Shown: positions 8,484 through 17,815 of the stretch, piece by piece | How positions within the stretch are numbered: the stretch's first letter is position 1 | Layout of the letters: every line of letters starts with the position of its first letter | Assembly (NCBI RefSeq): GCF_016055185.1 | Contig: NZ_JAECVR010000001.1 | Location: 136,345 to 200,344 of the forward strand | Reading direction: 5' to 3' | DNA length: 64,000 nucleotides | Source of the DNA: Paenactinomyces guangxiensis | GTDB lineage: Bacteria > Bacillota > Bacilli > Thermoactinomycetales > Thermoactinomycetaceae | Notes under the pieces: model-generated | The model's database searches: none | Seen by the model: the letters and a program-made list of their open reading frames with translations, nothing else | Told to the model about the DNA's origin: nothing | Made by a program: the position numbers and the translations under genes

Positions 8484-9136
8484 ACCGAAGTTCCCCCTTC
8501 TGCCGATGTAGTCAACGCTTTGATCGTACGGGCAGCCAGAACGGGGTCCTGAGCCTTTGTAATTGCAGACCCAATAATCACAACAGACGGCTGAACCTTT
8601 GCCAGAGATGGCAGAGATTCAGCGTTAATTCCCCCCGCCAGGGCCACTTTCCGGTTTGTATCCCGGAACCGGGAGCCGGGCAAATGAATGCCTGCCAAGC
8701 CTTGTTTTTGCCCGGTGATTTCTTGCTGATCTTTACTCACATGCGCACAAAAGATCGCCTCGCGGTATACAGTTAATTTTTCCAACTGATCATCTGAAGT
8801 GTTCAGCAGATCAATCATTACCTGCTTCCCGTGTTTCACAGCCACATTCATACATGTTTCAATGGTGACGACGGGAGAGGCTCCCATAACAGTCGCAACA
8901 TCGGCTCCCGCAGCATAACACATTTCAAATTCATATGCGGCATTGTCAAATGTTTTTATATCGGCAACAATCGTTTTGCCCGGAAACTCCTTACGCAAAG
9001 CCCTGACACTTTCCATGCCAAACTCTTTGATCAGGGAAGTTCCCACTTCAATCCAATCAATATACGGATAAACCCGTTTGGTGATGGCAATCGCTTGTTC
9101 AATCGTGAACCGGTCGAGAGCAAGTTGTATTTTCAT
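8480..9136 (-). CDS. hxlA: 3-hexulose-6-phosphate synthase-like (OMP decarboxylase superfamily)
   Basis: A 218-residue TIM-barrel of the orotidine-5'-phosphate decarboxylase suprafamily. It begins MKIQLALDRF, has IEVGTSLIKEFG, the D-x-K-x-x-D active-site motif in VADIKTFD, and the phosphate-binding end VVIIGSAITKAQDP. Pairing with hxlB suggests hexulose phosphate synthase (ribulose 5-phosphate plus formaldehyde). The segment around FCAHVSKDQQEITG differs from the usual HPS form (YICVHTGYD-like in Bacillus as I recall it), so a relative such as 3-keto-gulonate-6-phosphate decarboxylase is possible. The start at 9136 follows AAAGGTGAA; a longer in-frame start is less likely. Confidence 0.72.
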   Translation of the reverse strand: MKIQLALDRFTIEQAIAITKRVYPYIDWIEVGTSLIKEFGMESVRALRKEFPGKTIVADIKTFDNAAYEFEMCYAAGADVATVMGASPVVTIETCMNVAVKHGKQVMIDLLNTSDDQLEKLTVYREAIFCAHVSKDQQEITGQKQGLAGIHLPGSRFRDTNRKVALAGGINAESLPSLAKVQPSVVIIGSAITKAQDPVLAARTIKALTTSAEGGTSV

Positions 9137-9150
9137 AGAGTTTTCACCTT

Positions 9151-10116
9151 TCATGATTCTTGGTCGTTTTTACGGCATTGGCGCATAAATTCAGTTAATC
9201 TGTCCCTGGTTGGAAGGCCATCCATATCACCGGGGGACATCACGGCCAAAGCGCCAATCGCGTTTCCACGCAATACGGCTTCCGCGGTCGATAATCCATC
9301 CATCATTCCGCTAATCAGACCAACCGCGAAACCGTCTCCGGCCCCGACTGTATCAATCACTTTTTCCACCGGATATCCTGCAACCTCTTGTTCTTCATCA
9401 GCCGTTCGGAAATAAGCTCCCTGAGGGCCCAGCTTAATGGCGACAAGCTTCACTCCCTTATCAAGGAAAAAGGCGGCAATATCCCTTGGCTGTGAATATC
9501 CGGTTAAAATTTCGCCTTCTGATATACCGGGCAATACCCAGTCAGCCTGGACGGCAAGTGATTGAATGATACGAATCATTTCTTCCCGGCTGCTCCACAA
9601 CTGCGGGCGCAAATTGGGGTCAAAAGAAATAGTTTTTCCGGCTGCTTTCATCACGGAGAGTGCATGTTGGGCAAACGCACATGCGGTCCGGGAGAGCGCA
9701 GGCGGAATTCCTGTCATATGCATGTGGCGTGCCGCAGTAAAATAGGGGGCTGAAAAATCCCCGGTACTGATATGGCTGGCCGCCGATCCTTTGCGAAAAT
9801 ACTGCACTTGAGGATCACCTGTGACCACTTTTGACTTGAGCTGAAAGCCGGTGGGATGGTTGGCATCAACTGATACCTGTGATGTATCCACTTGTTCATT
9901 TTTTAAGGTTTCAACGATATATTTGCCAAATGGATCATTTCCGACCTTACTTACCCACCCGACTTGATAACCAAGGCGTGACAGTCCGATGGCAACGTTC
10001 GTCTCAGCCCCTGCCAGATTTCGTGTAAAATGCTCCACCTGATGCAGCTCGCCGATTTGATCCGCAATAAATAAGGCCATTGCTTCGCCAAAAGTAACAA
10101 TATCTAATGATTTCAT
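9151..10116 (-). CDS. PfkB family sugar kinase, 2-keto-3-deoxygluconate kinase-like
   Basis: A 321-residue ribokinase-fold kinase. Diagnostic parts: VTFGEAMALFIA at the N-terminus, NLAGAETNVAIGLSRLG for sugar binding, SFDPNLRPQLW (typical of KDG kinases), and the anion hole/catalytic Asp in DTVGAGDGFAVGLISG. It would phosphorylate KDG or another keto-sugar. It is first in an operon with hxlA and hxlB (14-base gap) and lies next to a LacI-family regulator, as kdgK does beside kdgR in Bacillus subtilis, but no KDPG aldolase gene is present. The true substrate is therefore open. Confidence 0.8.
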   Translation of the reverse strand: MKSLDIVTFGEAMALFIADQIGELHQVEHFTRNLAGAETNVAIGLSRLGYQVGWVSKVGNDPFGKYIVETLKNEQVDTSQVSVDANHPTGFQLKSKVVTGDPQVQYFRKGSAASHISTGDFSAPYFTAARHMHMTGIPPALSRTACAFAQHALSVMKAAGKTISFDPNLRPQLWSSREEMIRIIQSLAVQADWVLPGISEGEILTGYSQPRDIAAFFLDKGVKLVAIKLGPQGAYFRTADEEQEVAGYPVEKVIDTVGAGDGFAVGLISGMMDGLSTAEAVLRGNAIGALAVMSPGDMDGLPTRDRLTEFMRQCRKNDQES

Positions 10117-10171
10117 TTACGATCTCCCTTCTTCAATTCCATCCCGATAGCTAAGCTACAAAATGAAATCA

Positions 10172-10235
10172 GTTTTACAAGACTCTATTTGTGAAGGCAA
10201 AGCACTTATTTTATTAAAAATGAAACCGATACCAT
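10172..10235 (-). promoter_or_regulatory. Putative promoter and LacI-type operator ahead of the kinase-hxlAB operon
   Basis: The 16-mer ATGAAACCGATACCAT at 10220-10235 matches at 15 of 16 positions the reverse complement of a site at 11353-11368 before the regulator gene. A possible promoter TTGCCT (10200-10195), 17-base spacer, TAAAAC (10177-10172) lies between it and the kinase gene. A weaker half-site ATGAAATC starts at 10163. Confidence 0.6.
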
Positions 10236-10275
10236 CAGTAAATCAAATGGACCGGATAAAACAAGATAAGAAGAA

Positions 10276-11322
10276 TTACAGACCTTTCACAGAAGGTGTA
10301 GAGCCTCTGATGATTAACTTCCCGGCAAAAGCAATATTTTGCGAAGGAGAGTGATCACCTTCAAGGCGGCGAAAAATTCGTTCCATCGCAGTCACCCCAA
10401 TTTGATAGGTTGGCTGGGAAACCGTCGTAATACCCGGCCCGATGAGATCAGTCCACTCCATCTCATCAAATCCGGCGATCGCAACATCATCGGGAATACG
10501 CAGCCCTTTATGTTTTAGAGCATGAATCAATTTGAGCAGAATAACCCCATTGGCAGCAAATATTGCCCGTTTGCCTTCCCGGGAACTCTCCAAAAAACGT
10601 TCCAGCTGTTTCAATAACGGCTCCGCCTGTTGCAGATCTGCTTCATACAAATCAGCCACGGGGAAACCATATTGAATAAGTATGTCTTTAAAGGCATTAG
10701 CCCTTTCCTGACGGGTACTGACTCCTTCTAGAGGTTCGGTGAAAAAGGCGATTTGCTCGTATCCCCGGTTTATCATAAACCGGATCGCCTCTTTGGTTGA
10801 CAGTTCGTTATCGACACCGACCGTATCCAGTCCCAATTCCGGGACTTTCCGGTCAACAAGGACGATGGCTGTATGTTCTTCAGCCAACTGGCGCAGAAAC
10901 TGATTATTTCGTCCGGTTGTATTGATCAGTAAGCCATCAATCCGGCGTGACTGAAGCATAAAGATATATTCCCGCTCTTTGGCCGGGTCGTTATCAGTAT
11001 TGCAAACCATGATACTGTAACCCCGCTGCTTGCATACATCTTCCGCCCCTCGCAGTATAGCGGTTGAAAAAGGATTTGTGATATCGGCGATTACCATGCC
11101 AATCAAATAGCTGCGATCCTGTTTCAACCCCCGGGCCATCTGGTTGGGCCGATAGTTTAGCTCCCGGATTGCTTCTTGAATCCGGTTACGGGCATTTTCT
11201 GATAAGATGTGATATTGCCCGCTTAAATACCGGGAGACCGTTGTTTTTGAAACCCCCGCGGTATGTGCCACATCTGTAATTGTTACTCGTTCTGTCAGTT
11301 TTTTTCTGATACTCTTTGCCAT
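10276..11322 (-). CDS. LacI/GalR family transcriptional regulator, KdgR-like
   Basis: A 348-residue regulator. The N-terminal DNA-binding domain (residues ~12-60) reads VTITDVAHTAGVSKTTVSRY then RPNQMARGLKQ, the hinge helix. Residues ~70-345 form a periplasmic-binding-like sensor (LIGMVIADITNPFSTAILRG, DGLLINTTGRN, IPDDVAIAGFDEMEW, GPGITTVSQP). It is followed by the kinase-hxlA-hxlB operon on the same strand with 159 bases between. Its own promoter and the kinase promoter region carry the same operator-like motif, so it probably represses both and is released by a sugar acid or sugar phosphate. Confidence 0.85.
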   Translation of the reverse strand: MAKSIRKKLTERVTITDVAHTAGVSKTTVSRYLSGQYHILSENARNRIQEAIRELNYRPNQMARGLKQDRSYLIGMVIADITNPFSTAILRGAEDVCKQRGYSIMVCNTDNDPAKEREYIFMLQSRRIDGLLINTTGRNNQFLRQLAEEHTAIVLVDRKVPELGLDTVGVDNELSTKEAIRFMINRGYEQIAFFTEPLEGVSTRQERANAFKDILIQYGFPVADLYEADLQQAEPLLKQLERFLESSREGKRAIFAANGVILLKLIHALKHKGLRIPDDVAIAGFDEMEWTDLIGPGITTVSQPTYQIGVTAMERIFRRLEGDHSPSQNIAFAGKLIIRGSTPSVKGL

Positions 11323-11352
11323 TTGCCTAACAACCTTCCGGTAACGGAATTT

Positions 11353-11409
11353 ATGGAATCGGTTTCATGAAATCGGTCCCATTGTAGTACAAACTTTAGT
11401 CAGTGTAAA
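11353..11409 (-). promoter_or_regulatory. Regulator promoter with two abutting operator sites
   Basis: Promoter on the minus strand: TTTACA (11409-11404), 17-base spacer, TACAAT (11386-11381). Site 1, ATGGAATCGGTTTCAT (11353-11368), is downstream of the -10; site 2, ATGAAATCGGTCCCAT (11367-11382), touches the -10 box. Binding would block transcription, so autorepression is likely. Confidence 0.65.
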
Positions 11410-11661
11410 GACCTTGAATGAAAAAACTGCTCAAGAAAGCCATCCGGCATTACAGACTGGCATTTGGCAGGAGAGAACAATCCAATATCTATTTGGAAAT
11501 ATTATACAATATTGTATTATTTTTTGGTCAAATTTGTGATCAAGTGTTAATCATTTCATGAAAACATAATGAAGTCTTTCAAAACCACATAATTTCACGT
11601 CTGCACTCTGCTATGATGAGGAAAATGCTTCAGATTTCGGTTCAGAAGAGAGGTGGGGCCC
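11410..11661 (+). promoter_or_regulatory. Upstream region of the qox operon with an extended -10 promoter
   Basis: AT-rich intergenic stretch between the divergent regulator and qoxA. TGC-TATGAT at 11609-11617 is a good extended -10 element about 40 bases before the qoxA RBS; no convincing -35 is seen. An inverted repeat AATATT-N4-AATATT lies at 11498-11513. I cannot assign a named regulator site. Confidence 0.4.
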
Positions 11662-12600
11662 GTGACTAAGCGGATCAAACCGTTTTTAAGGTTAGGATTT
11701 ATCATGATATCCGTCTTTCTGTCAGGCGGGTGCAGCAGATTGACAGTTCTTGATCCAAAAGGACCGGTAGCGGAACAACAAAAAGACTTAATTCTTTGGT
11801 CGATTGGGTTCATGCTCCTAATTATTGCTGTCGTCTATGTGTTGTTTACATGGATTCTTGTGAAATATCGGGAGCGTAAGAATCATAAAGGATATAACCC
11901 CCAGCAGGAAGGCAGCAAGATTTTGGAGATTGTCTGGACACTTATTCCGGTTCTCATCGTGATCGCACTGGCCGTTCCAACTGTGAAAACGATTTATGCA
12001 CTGGAACAGCCTCCGAAAGAAACGGCTCATAAAAAGCCGTTAGTCATTCACGCGACCTCGGTAAATTGGAAATGGATTTTCAGTTATCCGGAACAAAACA
12101 TCGAAACTGTCAATTATATAAATATTCCGAAAGGTCGTCCGGTTCTGTTTAAATTAACATCAGCTGATTCGATGTCTTCCTTTTGGATTCCCTCCCTGGG
12201 CGGACAAAAGTATGCGATGGCCGGTATGGAAACCCAGCTTTACTTACAGGCAGACCATATCGGAACGTATGAAGGAAGAAATTCAAACTTTAACGGGAGA
12301 GGATTTGCAAAACAGGAGTTTACAGTTAAAGCACAGACAGAAGAAGACTTTAACCAATGGATTAAAGAAACGCAAAGCAAGGCTCCGAAACTTACGAAAG
12401 CTCGATATGATGATTTCATGCAGGAAGGTCATTCGCAGGAAATGAGTTTTTCTTCCACGCATTTAGAATGGGTTGATCATGCAAAGGACCCTGAATATGC
12501 GCTCAGGGTGCGAAATCAGCTGGAGGATTCCCCGGAAACACCGAAAGAAAATCCTCATAAACATTCCCATTCGCATTCAGAGAGGTGGGCTGGCAAATGA
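11662..12600 (+). CDS. qoxA: Cytochrome aa3 quinol oxidase subunit II
   Basis: A lipoprotein-anchored subunit II of a heme-copper quinol oxidase. The signal peptide ends in the lipobox LSGGC, then two membrane segments ([20 protein letters not shown] and [19 protein letters not shown]) and a cupredoxin-fold domain facing outward. The CuA ligands of cytochrome c oxidases are absent: the loop reads [17 protein letters not shown] without cysteine, the mark of a quinol oxidase. The C-terminal tail is His/Ser-rich ([11 protein letters not shown]). The GTG at 11662 is preferred because AGAGGTGG is about 7 bases upstream; an earlier in-frame GTG overlaps that RBS. First gene of qoxABCD. Confidence 0.92.
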   Translation: MTKRIKPFLRLGFIMISVFLSGGCSRLTVLDPKGPVAEQQKDLILWSIGFMLLIIAVVYVLFTWILVKYRERKNHKGYNPQQEGSKILEIVWTLIPVLIVIALAVPTVKTIYALEQPPKETAHKKPLVIHATSVNWKWIFSYPEQNIETVNYINIPKGRPVLFKLTSADSMSSFWIPSLGGQKYAMAGMETQLYLQADHIGTYEGRNSNFNGRGFAKQEFTVKAQTEEDFNQWIKETQSKAPKLTKARYDDFMQEGHSQEMSFSSTHLEWVDHAKDPEYALRVRNQLEDSPETPKENPHKHSHSHSERWAGK

Positions 12601-14531
12601 AGTGGGACCAATTTTTTGTCACCGGAGACCCGCTGATTGCAGGTGCGGGTGTTTCCATTATCTTAACTGTACTTGGGATTATTTTTGTCCTGACATATTT
12701 TAAAAAGTGGAAATGGTTGTGGAATGAGTGGCTTACCACTGTTGATCATAAAAAAATCGGGACTATGTACATCATTTCTGCCGTTTTGATGCTGTTCCGA
12801 GGCGGGGTAGACGCCCTTCTGATGAGGACTCAGTTAGCCGTGCCGGGTGCCGGTTTTTTGAGTGCACAACATTATAATGAAATTTTTACGACTCACGGCA
12901 CCATTATGATTATCTTCATGGCCATGCCGTTTTTAATCGGTTTGATGAACGTTGTGATTCCACTGCAAATCGGGGCGCGTGACGTTGCCTATCCGTATTT
13001 GAACGCCGTCAGTTTCTGGACATTTTTTTTCGGAGCGATGTTATTCAATATTTCATTCGTCATTGGCGGTTCTCCGTCAGCCGGCTGGACCAGTTATATG
13101 CCCCTTGCCGGCAATGAGATGAGTCCCGGACCCGGCCAAAACTATTATCTTCTCGGATTGCAAATTTCCGGGATCGGAACATTGCTCACAGGGATTAACT
13201 TTCTGGTCACGATTCTTAAAATGCGTGCTCCCGGCATGACTTTGCTTCGTATGCCGATGTTTACGTGGTCCACATTGATTACGTGTGTCATCATTATTTT
13301 CGCCTTCCCAATTTTAACAGTCGCCTTGGCACTGATGACCTTTGACCGTCTTTTTGGCAGCCATTTCTTTACACTGAGCGGCGGCGGCATGGACATGCTG
13401 TGGGCGAATTTATTCTGGCTTTGGGGACACCCGGAAGTTTATATTGTCATCTTGCCCGCATTCGGGATGTTCTCCGAAATTATCAGTACGTTTTCCCGGA
13501 AAACGCTGTTTGGATATAAAGCCATGGTTTATTCGATGGTTGTTATAGCCGGACTCAGCTTTGTTGTCTGGGTTCACCACTTCTTCACAATGGGGTCAGG
13601 AGCGGCGGTTAATTCCTTCTTCTCTATCACAACAATGGCAATCGGCATTCCGACAGGTGTTAAAATATTCAACTGGCTGTTTACGATGTATAAAGGAAAA
13701 ATCGAGGTTACAACACCGATGCTCTGGTCACTCGGGTTTATGGTTAACTTTGTCATCGGTGGCGTGACAGGTGTGATGCTGGCCATGGGGGCTGCTGATT
13801 ATCAATATCACAATACCTATTTCCTGGTTTCCCACTTTCATTATGTATTGATTGCCGGAACGGTATTCGGCTGTTTTGCAGGCTTACATTTCTGGTATCC
13901 GAAAATGGTCGGCCACAAGCTGAATGAACGGATTGGAAAATGGTGTTTCTGGCTGTTCATGATCGGTTTCAACATCTGCTTCTTCCCCATGTACTTCCTG
14001 GGATTGGACGGGATGCCGAGACGGATATACACCTATGATGCTGCTGACGGCTGGTTTGGTCTAAACGCAGTTGCCACTGCCGGCGCATTCTTGATGGGGA
14101 TCGGTTTCTTTCTTCTCGTATACAACATGTACTATAGCTTTCGCTATGCAAAACGTGAACAAACAGGAGATGCCTGGAATGGACGCACTCTGGAATGGTC
14201 TACTCCAACGGCGATTCCCCCTCATTACAACTTTGCAAAAATCCCCGAAGTAACGGGTTTAGATGCGTTCTGGAGGATAAAACAGCAGAATAAACCATCA
14301 AACAATGAAATTGTTAAACCGATTCATATGCCAAGGAATTCCGGCCGGCCGTTTGTCATGTCTGTTTTCCTCTTCATCAGCGGTTTTGGCCTGGTATTTG
14401 AGTGGTGGTGGCTGGCCATTGGCGGTGCCATCGGTGCCCTGCTGTGTATGGTTCTCCGTTCCTTCGATTACGATGACGGTTATTATGTCAGCGTCGAGGA
14501 GATTAAAAAAACAGAACAACTATCTGTATAA
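12597..14531 (+). CDS. qoxB: Cytochrome aa3 quinol oxidase subunit I
   Basis: The catalytic subunit (~644 residues, about 14-15 membrane helices) holding heme a and the heme a3-CuB centre, which reduces oxygen to water and pumps protons. Ligands visible: heme-a His in [11 protein letters not shown], CuB His-Tyr in [12 protein letters not shown], the His pair in WVHHFFTMG, and the a3/a His pair in HFHYVLIAG. The D-channel entry Asp-Asn type motif (NAVSFWTFF) is in place. Its ATG overlaps the qoxA stop by four bases; AGAGAGGTGG provides the RBS. Confidence 0.95.
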   Translation: MKWDQFFVTGDPLIAGAGVSIILTVLGIIFVLTYFKKWKWLWNEWLTTVDHKKIGTMYIISAVLMLFRGGVDALLMRTQLAVPGAGFLSAQHYNEIFTTHGTIMIIFMAMPFLIGLMNVVIPLQIGARDVAYPYLNAVSFWTFFFGAMLFNISFVIGGSPSAGWTSYMPLAGNEMSPGPGQNYYLLGLQISGIGTLLTGINFLVTILKMRAPGMTLLRMPMFTWSTLITCVIIIFAFPILTVALALMTFDRLFGSHFFTLSGGGMDMLWANLFWLWGHPEVYIVILPAFGMFSEIISTFSRKTLFGYKAMVYSMVVIAGLSFVVWVHHFFTMGSGAAVNSFFSITTMAIGIPTGVKIFNWLFTMYKGKIEVTTPMLWSLGFMVNFVIGGVTGVMLAMGAADYQYHNTYFLVSHFHYVLIAGTVFGCFAGLHFWYPKMVGHKLNERIGKWCFWLFMIGFNICFFPMYFLGLDGMPRRIYTYDAADGWFGLNAVATAGAFLMGIGFFLLVYNMYYSFRYAKREQTGDAWNGRTLEWSTPTAIPPHYNFAKIPEVTGLDAFWRIKQQNKPSNNEIVKPIHMPRNSGRPFVMSVFLFISGFGLVFEWWWLAIGGAIGALLCMVLRSFDYDDGYYVSVEEIKKTEQLSV

Positions 14532-14546
14532 AAGGAGGCGGGAAAG

Positions 14547-15182
14547 TTGGAACAGGCGTATAAGCACCATCAGCAACACGCAAATCCTGACACGCCTTTA
14601 GAATATCAATCTGAAACGGGAAGATTGAACATTCTCGGCTTCTGGATCTTTCTCGGGGCGGAAATCGCTTTATTCTCTACGCTGTTTGCAACTTATTTTG
14701 TCCTGATGGACCGAACCGCGGGCGGCCCTTTGCCGGGTGAGCTTTTTGAAGTTAAAGGCGTGTTGATAATGACCCTTTTTCTGCTGATGAGCAGTTTCAC
14801 ATGCGGACTGGCAATTCATGAAATGCGCCGCTTGAATCTGAAAGGGCTGTATGTCTGGCTGACCGTAACTCTGTTATTGGGAGCAGGATTTTTAGCGTTT
14901 GAAATAAACGAATTTGTTCATTACATCCATGAAGGCGTCACGTTATCCACGAGCGCTTTCTGGTCTTCATTCTTTGTCCTGACGGGTACACACGGTGCCC
15001 ACGTAACATTTGGTCTCGGTTGGATCATTTTAATTATGATTCAGTTAAAGCAACGGGGTCTGACCGCAGCCACTTCCAGTAAAGTGTTTATTTCAAGCTT
15101 GTACTGGCACTTCCTGGATGTGATATGGATTTTCATTTTTACAGGTGTGTATTTGATAGGGATGGTGATGAACCATGGATAA
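14547..15182 (+). CDS. qoxC: Cytochrome aa3 quinol oxidase subunit III
   Basis: A 211-residue five-helix subunit III (GRLNILGFWIFLGAEIALFS, FVLTGTHGAHVTFGLGWI, YWHFLDVIWIFIFTGVYLI). It stabilises subunit I during turnover. The start is TTG at 14547 with AAAAGGAGGCGGG 4-8 bases upstream; no ATG fits. Its 3' end overlaps qoxD by 8 bases. Confidence 0.93.
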   Translation: MEQAYKHHQQHANPDTPLEYQSETGRLNILGFWIFLGAEIALFSTLFATYFVLMDRTAGGPLPGELFEVKGVLIMTLFLLMSSFTCGLAIHEMRRLNLKGLYVWLTVTLLLGAGFLAFEINEFVHYIHEGVTLSTSAFWSSFFVLTGTHGAHVTFGLGWIILIMIQLKQRGLTAATSSKVFISSLYWHFLDVIWIFIFTGVYLIGMVMNHG

Positions 15183-15561
15183 TCACAAACAGAGTCCATC
15201 ACCGGCACATAACCATTTTCCGTGGAAACATCTCATTGGTTTTGTGCTTTCCATTGTACTGACGTTGATGGCACTATGGGTGGCCTTCCAATCCGGCCTT
15301 TCTTTAAAATCCATTCTGGTTATGATCGTCATCCTCGCTATTTTTCAAGCTGTATTGCAACTGCTTATGTTTATGCACTTAACAGAGGGCAACAGCGGAA
15401 AGATTCAAACAGGGACGATGCTTTATGCGGCTTTTATTGCGATAACCATCGTTGCCGGGTCCATTTGGGTCATGTCCTCAGGACACGCAGCACATGACGG
15501 AAAACAGAAAACACATGAAATGCACTCTGAATCGCCCGCCCGACTGGAAAACCATCAATAA
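15175..15561 (+). CDS. qoxD: Quinol oxidase subunit IV
   Basis: A 128-residue small membrane subunit with three helices (LIGFVLSIVLTLMALWVAF, ILVMIVILAIFQAVLQLLMF, GTMLYAAFIAITIVAGSIWV) and a His-rich soluble C-terminus (GHAAHDGKQKTHEMHSES). It assists CuB insertion and assembly in the family. Last gene of the operon. Confidence 0.9.
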   Translation: MDNHKQSPSPAHNHFPWKHLIGFVLSIVLTLMALWVAFQSGLSLKSILVMIVILAIFQAVLQLLMFMHLTEGNSGKIQTGTMLYAAFIAITIVAGSIWVMSSGHAAHDGKQKTHEMHSESPARLENHQ

Positions 15562-15587
15562 GAAGTAAAAAAGAACCTTCCCCATAC

Positions 15588-15626
15588 GGATGTCCCAAAA
15601 CGTGTACTTCCGTTTTCGGGACATCC
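15588..15626. terminator. Hairpin between qoxD and the convergent small membrane gene
   Basis: A 15-bp stem (15588-15602 with 15611-15626, one extra C) with an 8-base loop. No long T run follows on either strand, but position between convergent genes suggests a bidirectional terminator. Confidence 0.5.
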
Positions 15627-15644
15627 TGTTCCCCTCTTACCTGA

Positions 15645-15908
15645 TCAGATCTTCCTGTGCCGACGTTCTAAAACCGGAGAAGCAAAAATTAAAAATGCTG
15701 CAACATGTGCAAAAATAATATTGCCTATAAAGATGATGCCAAATAAAAGATGAGACCATACACTTAATTCAGTGGTCACATAAAGGATAAAATATACCCA
15801 CATCGCAACAATAAACGGAAGATGCAAAAGAGCCAGCCTTCTTCTCTCCGTCCATAAGAACAACGGTGTCGCGCTGGCTACAAATAAATAAACCATAAAT
15901 ACGCTCAT
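15645..15908 (-). CDS. Small integral membrane protein, unknown
   Basis: An 87-residue protein with three predicted membrane helices (VYLFVASATPLFLW, LHLPFIVAMWVYFILYVTT, LLFGIIFIGNIIFAHVAAFL) and a basic C-terminus ending ERRHRKI. The start at 15908 (MSVFMVYLF) is chosen for its GGGAGAG site; the longer open frame upstream is Cys-rich and unlike a real N-terminus. I do not recognise a family. Confidence 0.6.
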   Translation of the reverse strand: MSVFMVYLFVASATPLFLWTERRRLALLHLPFIVAMWVYFILYVTTELSVWSHLLFGIIFIGNIIFAHVAAFLIFASPVLERRHRKI

Positions 15909-16151
15909 GATCAGTCTCTCCCTTTTGAACAACTGAATGTGACAGGATTTAAAACTCTTTGTGAACATTGTGTTACATCCAGTATACCAAGAACAGGGAG
16001 ACAATGTCATATATCTGTACAAAAAGGCTCCATTCATCCAATACACTCTATAACTCCATAAAATGGCCCAACATTCCGATATTTAAAAGCAGACATCATC
16101 GTTGAAGCTGTTCTTTTAAAGTATGTAAAAAGCAATGCGCTTGATCTAAGT

Positions 16152-16176
16152 AAAAAAGACGCCGGATCAGCGTCTT
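16152..16176 (-). terminator. Terminator of rnpB
   Basis: Stem AAGACGC/GCGTCTT (16156-16162 with 16170-16176) followed on the minus strand by a T run, 20 bases past the mature 3' end of the RNA. Confidence 0.75.
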
Positions 16177-16195
16177 ATAGAAAACAAGCTCTCCA

Positions 16196-16610
16196 GGAAA
16201 GCAAACAATAAGCCGAGTTCTGTACTCCGAGTGGTACAAGCGACGGCTTGTTCGTCTTCCACCCCTTGGAGTGGCAATCATCTGTCTAGGCCGTGTATTG
16301 CTACACGGCTCAAGCGACCTACCCGAGATCGCTGCGGGCAACAGCTGCACAAATGTGCGGATCTCCTATCAGGTCTTGCTCCGGGTGGGGTTTACCTAGC
16401 CAGCATGTCTCCATGCTGCTGGTGCGCTCTTACCGCACCGTTGCATCCTTGCCTGTGAGGCACAGCCTCCATCGGCGGTCTACATTTCTGTGGCACTAGC
16501 CTTAGGGTCGCCCCCACCGGCCGTTAGCCGGCACCCTGCCCTATGGAGCTCGGACTTTCCTCCCGTGGGACCTTGCGGTACACCACCGGCGATTGCCTTG
16601 TTTACTTTCC
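16196..16610 (-). ncRNA. rnpB: RNase P RNA, class A-like
   Basis: The catalytic RNA that removes tRNA 5' leaders. P1 is formed by GGAAAGTAAACAA at the 5' end pairing with TTGTTTGCTTTCC at the 3' end. Conserved parts on the minus strand are GAGGAAAGTCCGAGCTCC, GGGCAGGGTGCC, AGTGCCACAGAAA, GACCGCCGATGG, GGTAAACCCCACCCGGAGC, AGACAGATGATTGCC and ACAGAACTCGGCTTA. The GGGCAGGGTGCC...GACCGCCGATGG core and the ending resemble class A (E. coli-like) rather than the class B form usual in Bacillus. Length about 415 nt. Confidence 0.93.
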
Positions 16611-16708
16611 TCCGCAACAGAGGTAATTTTAACAAACGAAACGGTTTATATCAACAGGTAATTATCGGAAAATACAGCTTTAGTATCACTCTAATCCTAT
16701 TTTTTTAT

Positions 16709-17815
16709 TCAAAAAAAGCGAAATGGATTAGTATTAACCCGGGATGCATAGATCGGCACTGCTTTCTCCAACTTTTGCATGAGGACCTGACAAACGCGTT
16801 CCACCACAAGATGCTCCACATGATGGCCCGGGTCAATCACATGTAAGCCGTGGGCCAATGCATCCTGGGCCACATGATAGTCAATATCACCCGTAATGTA
16901 AACATCAGCTCCCGCACGTTTCGCATCCATGAAGTATCTGCCGCCGGAGCCACCCAAAACGGCAACAGATTGGACCTTTTGTTGCAGATCCCCTGTGATC
17001 CGCAATCCTTCAAGCTGGTACGCTTGTTTTACATGTCGGGCAAACTCCCCTAATGACACAGGTTGTTCCAATCGGCCCACCCGACCGAACCCTAAATCTT
17101 TTCCTTTGATCTCCAGAGGATATACATCATAAGCCACTTCTTCATACGGATGTGCATTCAACATCGCATCAATGACTTGCCGCTCGATCCTCTCAGGCAC
17201 AACCGTTTCCAGGCGAATCTCTTTCACTTTCTCAAGCTGCCCCTGTTTGCCGATAAAAGGATTGGTTCCTTCTGTGGGCAAAAAAGTTCCCACACCCGGG
17301 GTGTTAAATGTACAGTGGCTGTAATTCCCGATCCAGCCGGCACCGGCTTCTCCGAGTGCCTGAAGCAGTTTGTCATGATGGTCTTCAGGTACAAAAACAA
17401 CCAGTTTTTTCAGTTTTTCTTCCCCATAGGGGATCAGGACTTTTGTCTCTTTTAACTGAAGTTTTTCCGCCAGCACATCATTCACTCCGTCATCAGCCGC
17501 ATCCAGGTTGGTATGCGCAATATAGACATTGATCCCGTGACGAAGCATTTTTGCAATCATTCGCCCTGCCGGTTGATCGGTGCGAATGGATTTTAACGGC
17601 TGATAAATGACCGCATGGTGGGCAACAATCCAATTGGCTCCCTTCTGAATCGCCTCATCGACCACCGCCTCAGTCACATCCAGGGTGACAAGCACTCCTG
17701 TTACAATCGTATTGGGTTCACCAATCTGCAAGCCGATACGATCATTTTCAATGGCTAAGGACGGGGGAGCGTATGTATCTATACACTGGATCAATTCTGC
17801 TCCGCGGACAGCCAT
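16709..17815 (-). CDS. yqfO: Nif3-like dinuclear metal centre protein
   Basis: A 368-residue NIF3/YqfO protein with a di-metal site built by N- and C-terminal halves around an inserted PII-like domain (residues ~130-230: KLKKLVVFVPEDHHDKLLQAL). Metal ligands: HH in WIVAHHAVIYQP, Asp in AHTNLDAADDGVND, and the C-terminal GHHVEHLVVERV. The start at 17815 (MAVRGAELIQ) has GGAGAAGGTGATGAC before it and overlaps the trmK end by 25 bases; a much longer in-frame start would lie inside trmK. Biochemical role in this family remains uncertain. Confidence 0.88.
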   Translation of the reverse strand: MAVRGAELIQCIDTYAPPSLAIENDRIGLQIGEPNTIVTGVLVTLDVTEAVVDEAIQKGANWIVAHHAVIYQPLKSIRTDQPAGRMIAKMLRHGINVYIAHTNLDAADDGVNDVLAEKLQLKETKVLIPYGEEKLKKLVVFVPEDHHDKLLQALGEAGAGWIGNYSHCTFNTPGVGTFLPTEGTNPFIGKQGQLEKVKEIRLETVVPERIERQVIDAMLNAHPYEEVAYDVYPLEIKGKDLGFGRVGRLEQPVSLGEFARHVKQAYQLEGLRITGDLQQKVQSVAVLGGSGGRYFMDAKRAGADVYITGDIDYHVAQDALAHGLHVIDPGHHVEHLVVERVCQVLMQKLEKAVPIYASRVNTNPFRFF

